From contig CAUEEP010000724.1 of assembly GCA_958450365.1 (NCBI GenBank), forward strand, positions 620,001 to 684,000: DNA of 64,000 nucleotides, in the 5' to 3' direction. The notes below the pieces were generated by a model. It had not been told where the DNA came from, made no database searches, and saw only the letters and a program-made list of their open reading frames with translations. The stretch is from Mesorhabditis belari. Lineage: Eukaryota > Nematoda > Chromadorea > Rhabditida > Rhabditidae. This document shows positions 54,301-64,000 of this stretch, in pieces (position 1 is the first letter of the stretch; every line of letters starts with the position of its first letter). A program made the position numbers and the translations under genes.

Positions 54301-57005
54301 ACACTAAAACCAGGCCAAATAATGCTCTCTGTGCTGAGATTTAATGTTTTTTCCAGCTTTGTTTTCTCGTCTCATTGGACGAGACTACAAATGGGCTATA
54401 AATAGCTCGTTCTCAGAGTAGAGATGAAGATGGAATAGAGATGGAAATAGAGATGGAATTCACACCAAATTATCAAGAAAACAGTTAACGACTACGCGAG
54501 TGTACGCCAAAAATGCTCTTAAGCTGTGTTAAGGTTTGATTGTGTGTTAAGTATGTGTTAAGCTTTGATTTTGATCAAATCCTCTCCCAACGATTTACCT
54601 TAAATTCGGCGTCACGGTGAACTTGAAGCCGGAACTATCAACCACACCGGACACGCGTTTTTCATTATTGTAGTGAATCTCGACCATTATGTATGGAACC
54701 GAGTCTCGTCCGCCTAATGGAAGACCGGCTTCGGGTGGATAGATGAATGCCTAAAGATGACAGGTTTCGGAAAAGCAGTGAGGTGAAGCAGTGACGTTTA
54801 AACTGGCAGCCTGTAGAATTAGCTCAGCTGTAAGCCTGTAGAATCAGCTACTCAGCTCAGATCTATTTTCAATAACTATATTAGAATTTAGAAGATAAAC
54901 ACCCTTTCCTCATACCTGTGCTCCTTTGGCCCAAGCAGCGATCACTCGATTGCAAGAGTTCGAATCCCTTGGCCTCCATTTGTCTCGACACCGACCCTCG
55001 TACTCTTTCTTCTGCGGCTTCTCACAATGAAATATCTAAACATCAGCCAGCTTACAGCATCAGGTTTTTTAAAGGCTTTAACGGGCTTTGACGGGCTTTT
55101 AAAGGCTTTTAAAGGCTGTTAAAGGCTTTAACGGGCTTTTAAATACGCTCGGTATAACCCGGATACCATGAACTTCAAACAAATTGCCTACTCTTGCCAA
55201 GCCTACCTCCATGTGATGTACAAGGTGCTCATTGCCATCTTGCACAATTGCTTCCATCTGACAATGAGTGCATTCAGATGCATTCAGATAAGTTCTAATA
55301 GCTTACCTTTATCGCATGATGTTTCAGCATAGCGACCTGTTCTGGCATCTTTTGCACAATGCACCAATAGGTTGTCTCATCGCTAGGCACCTGGATGTGT
55401 AGCTGACTAACAGAAGCACTTATAACTGACTATCAGAAACACTTATAACTGACTATCAGAAGAACTTATAACTTGCTGACTATCAGGAGCCAAAACTCTC
55501 CAAGTAATCTAAATGTTTTGAAAATTTTATTACCGCAAACTCCTTTGCTGTGATTTGAAAAGAGAAAGCCTCTTGATCGACGAGCTCTTCATTTCGTGAA
55601 TCCGAGGCGATCACCTAGACAATGACCAGCTTTGCTTTGCGTCGAAGCTTTGCTGATGGATTTCACCTGCCCAAAACCGATATTTTTCTCTACAGCCGGA
55701 TCCAACACTGTCGCGATCTCGGCCAGCTTTTTCACCGAAGCCATCACGATGAACTGTGTGGTGCCTTGCTAAAACGCTACAGTACGCTACAGTACTCCAA
55801 GCCAAGTATGCATTATCTAATTATCTGTAAACTGTACACCTCAATCGCGTAATCCCTTGAATCACACGTAGCGAAACGACGCTTCAACGCAAAACCCTAA
55901 ACGTTGCTTTGTTTACATTGTCATTTCGAAAATCACCGTCTTCGATACAGACATCAGTTCACAATCTTGACTCCGATCAAGCCGTAAATTGAACGAATCA
56001 TCAACGAAATGATCCTGAAATGATTGTGGGACATTTGATGGCCCGCCCCCTTTGCCATTGGCAATCTAACTTTGAACTCAAATATCTTGGTGTTGATCTG
56101 TCCAATTTATAAATTCTTGGTATCATTAGATGCGCCAAGTCTTTCTCTATCGATTAGTACAAAAACTATTTGAATTGGACAGCCCAACACCAAGATATTT
56201 GAGCTCAAAGTTAGATTGCCAATGGCAAAAGAGACGGGCGAACGACCTTTTATACGCGCCCGCCCCCTTTGCCATTGGCAATCTAACTTTGAGCTCAAAT
56301 ATCTTGGTGTTGGGCTGTCCAATTCAAATAGTTTTTGTACCAACGTGGTTTTTAGAATCTTCTAGGATGATTCTTTGTTATCTATCTCATCTATCTTTTG
56401 CTTGTTAATTTGTTTACATTCACGGATTTAATGTCGATAAAGTTTATTGTTTTGCTAGAAGCTAAAAGGAAAAAAAAATGTTAGACAAGTTATGTCTACA
56501 AAGCTTAAGCTTTTTTTCTCGACGACGAGTACGCTTCGCTTTATGGATACGCTTTTTAAGCAACGTCCACACCTTTTGCTGAATCTTTCTAGCTTTATTT
56601 TGCTTTTTAGTTAATTTTCATTTACATTTAAAGTTTTAGGCATCTCGGTTCTAGGCACGTTCTAGGCAAAATGGGCGGTTCCCGGTAACTGCAAGTCTTA
56701 ATGCATTCCAAGTGCGACCCACTCACCAACAATCGTTGTTCCGAGGTCAATACACACAAATCCGAATTGTTGTACTTTCCATGATCAGAGAAACCAATTC
56801 CAATCCATTCAATTCCTCTCCATTCCTCCACAGCAATCTTCAATACAACGGCTTGTTCGCTGAATCGGATTTTCATTTGAAATTGCCCGTGAACTCACTC
56901 AAAAAGTGTTTCCCATGTCAATTGCACAGTTATTGACTCCAAAGTGATCGGAATCGATTTAAATGATGAGAATAGACAATAAAATGTGATCAATATCTTT
57001 TTCAT
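48346..57005 (-). CDS. tbh-1: Tyramine/dopamine beta-hydroxylase (copper type II monooxygenase)
   Basis: The enzyme hydroxylates tyramine to octopamine in secretory vesicles. Seventeen exons give 569 residues: 57005-56899, 56859-56727, 56014-55937, 55896-55840, 55768-55667, 55614-55534, 55390-55307, 55257-55207, 55035-54916, 54750-54599, 53314-53197, 52774-52660, 51762-51680, 51567-51508, 50819-50698, 48844-48700, 48447-48346. MKKILITFYCLFSSF is a signal or anchor segment. Residues about 30-150 form a DOMON domain (WIGIGFSDHGKYNNSDLC, RRFATCDSRDYAIE). Catalytic core: LVHHME (H228, H229) and EIHYNN (H297) for CuA; SQLHAHLTG (H375, H377) and DEMCVNYLYYYP (M456) for CuB. ETTYWC and RDNHYSPHW match the DBH/TBH family. 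An apparent stop after LFE disappears when a 39-nt intron (56860-56898) is removed; another intron is 40 nt. The DOMON domain excludes the PHM branch; tyramine against dopamine as substrate is inferred from nematode biology. Confidence 0.93.
48865..50648 (+). mobile_element. Mosaic Tc1-like transposon in tbh-1 intron 15
   Basis: The inverted repeats CAGGGTGCGCCATAATTGTC and the complement of GACAATTATGGCGCATCCTG are flanked by TA. The plus-strand remnants KVDRSVIFLTIQRYKATGTI and TIADAPRSGR are a Tc1-type DNA-binding domain. Fragments ISTYQQDGGSAHKSKKVQEF and LRADQLLMRFNEIDHHNI belong to the catalytic half but are out of order. Several blocks occur twice: 48899-48934 with 49049-49084, 49257-49324 with 49629-49696, 49925-49981 with 50137-50193, and 50011-50073 with 50244-50306. 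The element is dead. Confidence 0.85.
51785..51990. repeat. AT-rich TATTTATTAGAC repeat
   Basis: A degenerate 12-16-bp repeat in tbh-1 intron 12, next to exon 13. Confidence 0.7.
52065..52622. repeat. 14-bp minisatellite (CTTAGTGGATTGTG)
   Basis: About 40 copies fill most of tbh-1 intron 12 (51763-52659), ending 38 nt from the donor. Variants are TATCGGATTGTG, TATCGAATTGTG and CTCCTCGGATTGTG. The overlapping plus-strand ORFs (CAYRIVL repeats) are artefacts. Confidence 0.9.
53400..54232. repeat. 20-bp minisatellite (CTACAATATCAGACTACAAA), split by an insertion
   Basis: Array parts 53400-53579 and 53962-54232 lie in tbh-1 intron 10 (53315-54598). They share the unit and variants (AAAA, AACC), so they were one array before the element at 53580-53961 inserted. 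Confidence 0.88.
53580..53961 (+). mobile_element. 382-bp Tc1-like derivative inserted in the minisatellite
   Basis: Inverted repeats CAGGGTCCGAGAAAAG and its complement are flanked on both sides by TAC, which may be a 3-bp duplication or TA plus one chance base. The interior plus frame VIPRLKACIKAKGSNVEHLL followed by a stop resembles the C-terminus of Tc1/mariner transposases. Confidence 0.75.
54458..54518 (+). repeat. Dispersed repeat family D, partial copy 3
   Basis: This shares GAATTC, then CACCAAATTAT, then ACTACGCGAGTGTACGCC with copies 1 and 2. It lies in tbh-1 intron 10. Confidence 0.55.
56020..56345. repeat. Foldback MITE family A, double copy
   Basis: Three alternating-orientation arms with CTCAAATATCTTGGTGTTG, separated by the GCGCCAAGTCTTTCTCT core, are seen in tbh-1 intron 2. 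Terminal GCCCGCCCCCTTTGCCATTG occurs twice. It is homologous to 8430-8640. Confidence 0.7.
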
Positions 57006-57567
57006 TCTTAAAACCCAAAGTGGCTGGTCTTGAACAGAGCGCATACCCATTGCTTTACTTGTCAAGTGCAGAAATTCTTTCAATTGCTCAAAAGTACCCC
57101 ACAACTACTTGTCATTTTCAGATTTTAATCCACAAAAACTTTATCGATGAAGAAGTACTTGACTTGAAGAAGTAAAAAACAATAAAAATACCGCTAAAAC
57201 TTTATTTTTATACCACAAAAAAGGTCACATCAAGTAATTCGATTGTTACATTTTAAAAATGGGGGGAATTGTGAAGGAAAATCGAGAGAGATACGTTTAT
57301 TGAAGTGCAGATGAGCGAAATCTTGTCATCCTTTTTCATCTTGTCAATCTTGTCATCCTTTTCGACCCATCATTTTGCTCGAACTGCTCACATCGCTCAA
57401 TCCAGCGGAAGTCATTCTAAAAATGAAGCAATAAGAAAATATGTATGCGAATTTTTCTTGAGAACTATCCATTCATCAAATCCAAAAACAAATCTCTATT
57501 TTACGATGGAAGATGGCTTTGAGAAGTACTTCCGATCATTTAAAATTTAACGTATTATTCTAAACCC

Positions 57568-59123
57568 TCACTTCAACATAGATCCAATCGAGGTGAGCAG
57601 TTTTCGATCGTTTTTGAGTTGACTCCGGCGAGCTGCGAGCTCTTGTCGCAAGTTGGTTAACTAAATGATACATTAAAGTTTACCAAAAGAACTATCAAAG
57701 CTAGTGCTTTCTAAAAATAGCATTCAAAACTCACATGTTCTTTCTCAAAGTGAAAACGCTCCAACCACGCATTGAGCTGATAGAGAAGCTTAGCACGACG
57801 ATGATTTGGCCAAAGTGAGTAAGTTTCCTAAAAGAATAATGGTTATGCAAAATAAATGTTTTCATTAAAACCATCGTTTGATGGTTTTAATGAAAACTCA
57901 CCGTAGAAGCTAGATAAACCTCATCAAGTAATTTCAATTCTTCTCGATGACGAACCGCTGAGAGCGATTGCTCATAATCTTCCTAAATACACAATAAATA
58001 ATCAAGTTTCTTTAAGAACAAACAATCGGAAAATTGGAGTGGCTCTTTTTTGGTGGCGACATATCACAGTTGTGCGTGAATCGACGCAAACGGGCACGAT
58101 GATCATCTAAAACAAAGAGATATTAGTCAGATCATTTAGAATTCTCGATATTCTGAACCCTAATACTAGTTTAGAATCGCACTTATTAGTTAGTCAAACA
58201 ACAAACCAGCAATCTCCTTCACCAATTGCTCTCCAGCTGAATCCAAAGTGACGGCGGTGGTTGTGGATGGTTGTGGTTCGCGAACACCTCGGAGACGGCG
58301 CCTAAACAAGAAATAATTATTATAAGTGAACATTTTAGCTTTATCAACTAACGCAACATGACAACAATAAGTAGTCTTTAGACTTTAGTAGAAAAGCTAG
58401 TCTTTAATTGTAACTACCAACCTTGCAGGTACGTGACGCAGCTGTTGAACATTTGCTTGTGGCGGTGGATTGGCGGCAAGACGACGACGAGCCGGCGCTG
58501 GTGGTAGCAAAGGGACTACCTAAAAATATTAGATGTTAAAATATCTAATCGACAATTAGTCAACATAAACAAAAACCCACCGGCAACACAAAAGCGGGCT
58601 GAGCATTTTGCGGCACAAATGGTGGCGCCTGTGGGTTGAGATTGAGCACCGGTAAACGACGGAGCGGTGACTAAAATTGAAAAATTAATAATTAGAATGA
58701 CTTTAAAAGATGGACAATCTTTTATATTCTTTTATATTCTTTAAATTCTTATTCTTAAAACTGTATTCTTATCTTAAAATTGTAAACAAGAAAATTATCA
58801 GATAGCTAGTTTCAAATTACGGGCTAGTTTCACCAAAGTCTAATACAAAATAGTCTAGTCTAATACAAAATACAGAACGTTTCTGTCACCTGCACATGTA
58901 AGCTTAAACTCTTATGTAATCTTTTACATCTTTAACACTACTGCCATCTAAAGATGACTTTACAACTATAGTACTCATCTACCACAAAATAGTAAGTTAA
59001 CCACAAAAAGAAACGAACCACAAGTTGTGGTTGAGCGCGTGCTTGTTGTGGTGATAGTTGAGGGCGTCGCTGTTGTGCCCTCAATTGCACCGAGCCATTC
59101 GGGGATGAGGAAGATGATGACAT
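57568..59123 (-). CDS. Unknown Pro/Gln/Arg-rich protein with helical C-terminus
   Basis: Exons 59123-59019, 58670-58581, 58519-58422, 58301-58207, 58106-58024, 57982-57902, 57827-57735 and 57660-57568 join in phase to 245 residues. I do not recognise the family. The N-terminal half is low complexity: MSSSSSSPNGSVQLRAQQRR, then Pro-rich PLLPPAPARRRLAANPPP. The C-terminal third is probably helical and charged: REELKLLDEVYLAST, KLLYQLNAWLERFHFEKEHL, LRQELAARRSQLKNDRKLL. No signal peptide or membrane segment is present, so a cytosolic or nuclear protein is inferred. A TTTTTTCAG acceptor 36 nt before the ATG could be a trans-splice site. The frame is open back to it, so an upstream coding exon is possible. 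The gene is on the same strand as tbh-1, 563 bp upstream of its start. A minus-strand AATAAA lies at 57296-57301. Confidence 0.72.
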
Positions 59124-59194
59124 TGCAATTCGGGCACTCGATGATCCGCGTGGGCGCTGAAAAAAGGTTAATAGGCCACCGTAGAACTAATAGA

Positions 59195-60085
59195 ACTAAT
59201 AGAAATCTAATAGAACTAATAGAAATCTAATAGAACTAATAGAAATCTAATAGAACTAATAAAAATCTAATAGAACGCCATTCCCATAATGACGGGCGTA
59301 CAGTCGCGTAGTCTAACTTTGAACGTCCAGTTCTCGGCGCTGTTTTATGCTAGAGTATGCGCTTGGGTGTCAAATGATAGCTCTTGAAATCTACTATTTC
59401 TTGGTATCAAAGGTGTAGTTGGGGAGAAATGCCAAAATAATGAAACTAATAACTAAAACTAATAACTAATAAGTAATAACTAATAAGTAATAACTAAAAC
59501 TAATAACTAAAATTAATAACTAAAAACTAATAACTAATAATTAATAACTAATAAGTAATAACTAATAAGTAATAACTAAAAACTAATAACTAATAAGTAA
59601 TAACTAATAATTAATAAGTAATAACTAATAATTAATAACTAATAAGTAATAACTAAAAACTAATAACTAAAAACTAATAACTAATAAGTAATAACTAATA
59701 AGTAATAACTAATAAGTAATAACTAAAAACTAATAACTAAAAACTAATAACTAATAAGTAATAACTAATAATTAATAACTAATAAGTAATAACTAATAAT
59801 AAATAAGTAATAACTAATAAGTAATAACTAATAATAAATAAGTAATAACTAATAAGTAATAACTAAAAACTAATAACTAATAAGTAATAACTAAAAACTA
59901 ATAACTAATAAGTAATAACTAAAAACTAATAACTAATAAGTAATAACTAATAATTAATAACTAATAAGTAATAACTAAAAACTAATAACTAATAAGTAAT
60001 AACTAAAAACTAATAACTAATAAGTAATAACTAATAAGTAATAACTAATAAGTAATAACTAAAAACTAATAACTAATAACGAAAA
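59195..60085. repeat. AT-rich minisatellite block
   Basis: First come about five AATAGAACTAATAGAAATCT units (59195-59275). After a 170-bp spacer follows about 640 bp of a degenerate ACTAATAAGTAATA repeat (59445-60085) with AAAACT and AATT variants. It lies upstream of the unknown gene. Confidence 0.85.
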
Positions 60086-61241
60086 AACCTCACCTCCACT
60101 TTGCCGACACCAATCGAGTAGGAAGAAAAAGATAATGTTTCTTCGCAGAGAAACCATTCTTTTTTCAATCAACTTTAAATGCTAATGTGAAGAATTCAGA
60201 CGCAAATTTGAAGATTTCCAATACAAATTTTTCCTGCTACAATATGCCCAAATTTTCGAGAGCTTAAAAAGTTTATTTTGTTAAGTTTTCGGTACTTTTC
60301 CAATATCGGGGGAGCGGTCCGATTATCGGGAGAGCGAAAGGAAAATCGGGGGAGCAAATTTTGGCAGCGCTACATATGTCCTATATTATACAAACTACCA
60401 CCATAAAATCCGCGAATTACCCGTTATTCCCACAATCTTTATATTAGATCACAAAAGTGACTTAAATATCTAACACCCAGCGAAATGAATCTTTTCCCTT
60501 TGAGTGGACTTTCATCGATTCGCCACAGTTGCAAATCCACGACTGGATTTTGGTGACGAAATAATCGATTGCCGTCGATTCCTTGAACACACAAATGTCA
60601 GAGAACCGCAACGTCGTTAAAGTTTAAAAAAAACGTTGCAGTACAGTCCCGGAAATGCATTTTTCGAGGGGGCAAAATTTGATTTTTCGATTTTCCTTTC
60701 GCTCCCCCCGATAATCGGACCGCTCCCCCGACATTGGAAAAGTACCAAATTGACCTTGATTTCTAAGAACTGGCTTGACTCTAGCTTGATTTGAGCTTGA
60801 TCGATCCTGATCTAATCCGACCAAGTCTTACATTACTTATTGACCGATACTCAAGCTTAATTGAATCATGGCTGTACCAAATTTGCTCTATTTTCCTTTC
60901 GCTCCCCCGATAATCCTTCAGCTCCCCCGATCTTGGAAAAGTACCGAACTTTCTTCTGATTTTTGATGTCATTGAGCTTTTTTAGCCTGTAACTAGTACT
61001 TAAAGCACTTCAGAGTCTTTAGAAAGTTTGTTTAAAAAGTTGGGAACATTTTTGAAACAATTTTCATCGCACAGCTCTTGCAAAAGTTTATCGTATCAAT
61101 CACGTTGAAAAAAGACCATCAAAATAAACAAAACTCAATTTTCAACATTCGTAGAATCAACAAAATTCAGAGAATGATTCAAATGTTTTTTTTTTTGTTG
61201 CCGCTGTTGAACTTTTTTTACGTCTAACTAAGAGGTTTAAG
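60086..61241. repeat. Intergenic stretch with a foldback element, no confident gene
   Basis: Inverted sequences TCGGTACTTTTCCAATATCG (60289) and the complement of a similar block ending about 60950 enclose further copies of ATCGGGGGAGC, making a GGGGGAGC-rich foldback. Between them, 60480-60590 is open on the minus strand in two frames (for example NPVVDLQLWRIDESP), but splice signals are poor. Confidence 0.45.
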
Positions 61242-61717
61242 GGGAGTGGGACAAATGCGACCTTTTTTTGCGCACCCGGACATTTGCGCACCTTTTTTTC
61301 CGCACCTTGCCCATTAGCGCACCTTTTTTCGCGTTTTTTAAAAAAGTTCTAAAAAGCTAATATTAACCAATTTCTATTCCAAATGTTGTTTTTCTGGGTA
61401 ATTTGAGGGTGTCGAATTCAAATTTTGACATATCAGAGCGTGTGGAACCAATTTGAAAGACAAAACGGCTAGATCAAATTACAGAAAATTGTTGATTTAC
61501 AAATTGTCGATTTTTCTCTTTGTATAACTCGGTCCGTTTGTTTCCACAAGCTCTGATATGCCAAAATTTCGATTCTACGCCCTAAAATTACCTAGAAAAA
61601 CAACTTTTGGAATAGAAATTGGTTAATATTAGCTTTTTAGAGCTTTTTTAAAACGCGAAAAAAGGTGCGCTAATGGGCAAGGTGCGGCAAAAAAAGGTCG
61701 CATTTGTCTCACTCCCG
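61242..61717. mobile_element. Foldback element upstream of the PA-domain gene
   Basis: Arms of about 200 bp begin GGGAGTGGGACAAATGCGAC on the left and the complement of GGTCGCATTTGTCTCACTCC on the right. They share CTAATATTAACCAATTTCTA and ACATTTGCGCACC-like blocks. It ends 23 bp before the start codon of the next gene. Confidence 0.75.
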
Positions 61718-61740
61718 GTTTAAGTGTTAGTGGCTTTAGA

Positions 61741-63422
61741 ATGTTTTTTGTTTCTTTGATTCCCTTCGTTCACTTCACCGTTGCTAAACTTTTTGTCGAA
61801 GTGGTGAGTGGAAAAAAATGTTAGCAAAAGTTCGCAAGTACTCTTTTTTTTTCAGCTAGACTCATCGCAGACAGTCGTCTACCGATGTGATGCAAATGGA
61901 GCGGATTTTGGAGGAGAGATTTCCTCTTTGATTTCCAAAAACTCTTCGATTGGATGTCTGCACAAAGTTCGTCCAGCTCTTGCCTGTTCGAGTGTCCAAG
62001 TGAGTGAATGAAGGGGACCAACTCTTACACTACTGGACAATGAAATATCATATTTGGAAAAAGATCGTCACTTTCGCGCGTCTGTAACTCCCTTGTCTTT
62101 ACCGTATTTCTAAATATTAATATTACCATTGTGTAGCCCTTGAAAAGAGCTTTCAGAAAATGTATAAAAACAAAGTTTTCCCATGAAATGATCCCAACTC
62201 TTAATTATTTCGAATGATATTTTTGGGATAATGATTTTAGAGCGCGCGTTTTAGGAAACACATTAACCGAGAGAAACAAACTCTAGCTTGGACTGTGCAG
62301 CACTGACCCTCTGTTCAATTTTGTCTGTCTGTTCAATTTTGTAGTCTATCCAGAAGCTTTATTTTGCTAAATTAAAACAAAGAACTATTAAAATATGACT
62401 CAAATAAAGATTTAAAGTGATTTTCATATCAGCTTTAAACGAAAGATTGAAGCGATTTTGATGAAGATTGCCTGCGGCGCGCGTTCTATTTTTTCCAAGT
62501 AATCTTCACGAGTTTTCCAAGTAATCTTCCGAGCAAAAGAAGTTCAAACCGAGTTTTATTAACTTTTTTTTTGTTTTTCTGAATTATTTTCATTGTTTTA
62601 CAATGAAATTTATCTTCATGGACGTTTTCAAAAAAAATTACAAGGCTTAGAAGCGACCAAGAATTATAGAGGTGACCAATAATTTTCACTCACCTTGTAA
62701 TACGTCGCTGAGTCGTTCAACATTAACAGGATCATTAACAGGATCAGAAAAAAGGCTGAAAGGTTGTACCCTAGTTTCTCTCGAGCCTTATCGAACATTT
62801 CAACAATAGTTTTTGTTCAAGGTGCCAACAACAAACTCGAGTGATTGTGCCACCAACTTTGCTCTAGTCCAACGCGGTGACTGTTGCTTCTCGCAAAAGA
62901 CGTGGCACTCTCAGGTAGCCCGTAATAGCGTTAGACGCTCTTAGCATTGTTACATAGCTTCTTAGCATTGTTACAACCTATAAAACCAAGTGTTTTTATG
63001 TCAAAAGACGACCCTGCAACTCTTGATTACGCATTAATCGAATCCCAGTCTTACTATAGCAAACAAAAAACAATAGAAAGCCGGCTTCATGGCAATGATT
63101 GTTGCAAACAACGAGGGTGAAGCGCCGATGATGATGGGCAGTGGTGGATCGGCTGATTTGGCTTGTACAAGCATTCACAATGATCTCTCTATCAACCCTT
63201 CACAATGTTCACAATGTTCACAATCGAAAACATATTTGAGGTGAAAATCCCGTCGTTGCTGATCAGCCACGCATCGAGCCAGACAATTTTGAAACGTTTC
63301 CCGGTGGAAAAAGGCTATCTGATAAAGGTATCTGATATCTGATAAGTCTTTGATAGTCAAAATTCCTTTATTTAATAGCTTCTTCGCATTTACAGCTCAT
63401 CGAAGAGACGGATAACTTGTGA
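61741..63422 (+). CDS. Secreted protease-associated (PA) domain protein
   Basis: Exons 61741-61803, 61856-61999, 62822-62914, 63077-about 63200, 63241-63327 and 63396-63422. The signal peptide MFFVSLIPFVHFTVA is followed by a PA domain: CDANGADFGGEISSL, HKVRPALACSSVQ, SSDCATNFALVQRGDCCFSQ, KAGFMAMIVANNEGEAPMMM and VKIPSLLISHASSQ. This order matches PA domains of PA-TM-RING ubiquitin ligases and of PRADC1-like secreted proteins. No membrane segment or RING follows before TGA at 63420, so a soluble secreted or lumenal protein is inferred. All joins keep phase except between exons 4 and 5. There a 9-bp TCACAATGT repeat (63209-63231) lies between frames and no GT-AG pair restores them, so that boundary is open (missed intron, polymorphism or true frameshift). 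Confidence 0.68.
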
Positions 63423-63456
63423 GACTTCACGGAATCCACAGAAAGTTGATGCATTG

Positions 63457-63462
63457 AATAAA
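63457..63462 (+). terminator. Poly(A) signal of the PA-domain gene
   Basis: AATAAA 35 nt after the stop codon. This spacing suits a short nematode 3' UTR and supports the chosen stop. Confidence 0.6.
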
Positions 63463-63649
63463 AGTTTACGTAAAAGATTGACGAACACAGTTAGAGATGA
63501 GGCAAAGGTGTTGGACACAGGCAGAACTGAGCAAAATATGTTTTTAGAAAGTTAAATTCAAATTGTTTTGGAAGAAACTACGGGAATTCGTCGATCGACT
63601 GGCCGAAAGTCGAAAATGATTAGTGGAAAGTGCCCATTATCGGGGTTAT

Positions 63650-63737
63650 CGGACTCTAGTTTCCTCGGACTCTAGTTCCCCTCGAACTCTAGTTCCCCTC
63701 GAACTCTAGTTCCCCTCGAACTCTAGTTCCCCTCGGA
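63650..63737. repeat. 17-bp minisatellite (CTCTAGTTCCCCTCGAA)
   Basis: About five copies downstream of the PA-domain gene. Nothing else is recognised from 63463 to the window end. Confidence 0.8.
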
Positions 63738-64000
63738 CCTAAATATTTCTTGAATTCTTCACATGCCACATCATCGAGATCCACATTTCGAAAAGCTTCT
63801 TTTTGAGAGCTTTGCCGCAAGAAAAGAACAGCATTGAAGACTCTTTTGTTGGTATGGAAGAAATTTATGAAATTACGTGTGAGGGGTGTGAGAGATAAAA
63901 CTTTTATTAGCTGAACAAAGGCACTGACTGAAACGGGGGGTGGGGAAAAGTCGAAAGTTACCGTACAAAAAGTACAAAAGAAAGATAAAACACAAATTTC

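Noticed and set aside
56860..56898. In-frame stop in the tbh-1 DOMON domain suggesting a pseudogene
   Set aside because: It falls inside a 39-nt interval with good GTGAGT...TTCAG borders whose removal restores the family alignment.
57305..57550. 81-codon plus-strand ORF with a signal-peptide-like start between tbh-1 and the unknown gene
   Set aside because: It lies over the 3' UTR of a supported minus-strand gene and has no splice, homology or poly(A) support; left as a possibility only.
60480..60600. Minus-strand exon candidate resembling a transthyretin-like domain (NPVVDLQLWRIDESP)
   Set aside because: The match is short, acceptor and donor are weak, two frames are open, and partner exons could not be joined.

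Overview
The window is nuclear DNA of a nematode, most likely a free-living rhabditid but not C. elegans itself. Evidence: many short GT-AG introns (a cluster at 39-43 nt), TTTCAG-type acceptors just upstream of several start codons (as expected for spliced-leader trans-splicing), AATAAA poly(A) signals, and nematode-type gene products. Every gene model was assembled by hand from open reading frames, splice signals and phase consistency; none has been checked against transcripts.

Layout. (1) 345-13572, plus: the 3' 31 exons of a let-526-like ARID/BAF250 subunit of SWI/SNF; its 5' end lies outside the window. (2) 15207-18724, minus: complete ero-1, the ER thiol oxidase, convergent with let-526; a palindromic poly(A) signal lies between them. 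(3) 20225-20519, minus: a small two-exon gene of unknown function. (4) 21061-22302, minus: a single-finger CCCH zinc-finger protein. (5) 28246-42483, plus: a PAR/NFIL3-type bZIP factor whose small exons are spread over 14 kb by two introns packed with minisatellites and transposons. (6) 42771-44386, minus: a secreted Ly6/uPAR-like small protein, tail-to-tail with the bZIP gene. (7) 48346-57005, minus: complete tbh-1-like tyramine/dopamine beta-hydroxylase (17 exons, all copper ligands present). (8) 57568-59123, minus: an unknown proline/glutamine-rich protein with a helical C-terminus. (9) 61741-63422, plus: a secreted protease-associated (PA) domain protein.

The genes do not form a pathway; they cover chromatin, ER oxidative folding, RNA binding, transcription, secretion and biogenic-amine synthesis. 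The rest is dominated by repeats: at least three mariner copies, a Tc1-like element in a tbh-1 intron, many TIR/foldback elements (several with a tRNA-like internal promoter), and more than fifteen minisatellite arrays with 9-44 bp units. The two best-preserved rearranged DNA transposons carry internal duplications that look like aborted gap repair, and one contains a copy of the neighbouring host exon boundary.
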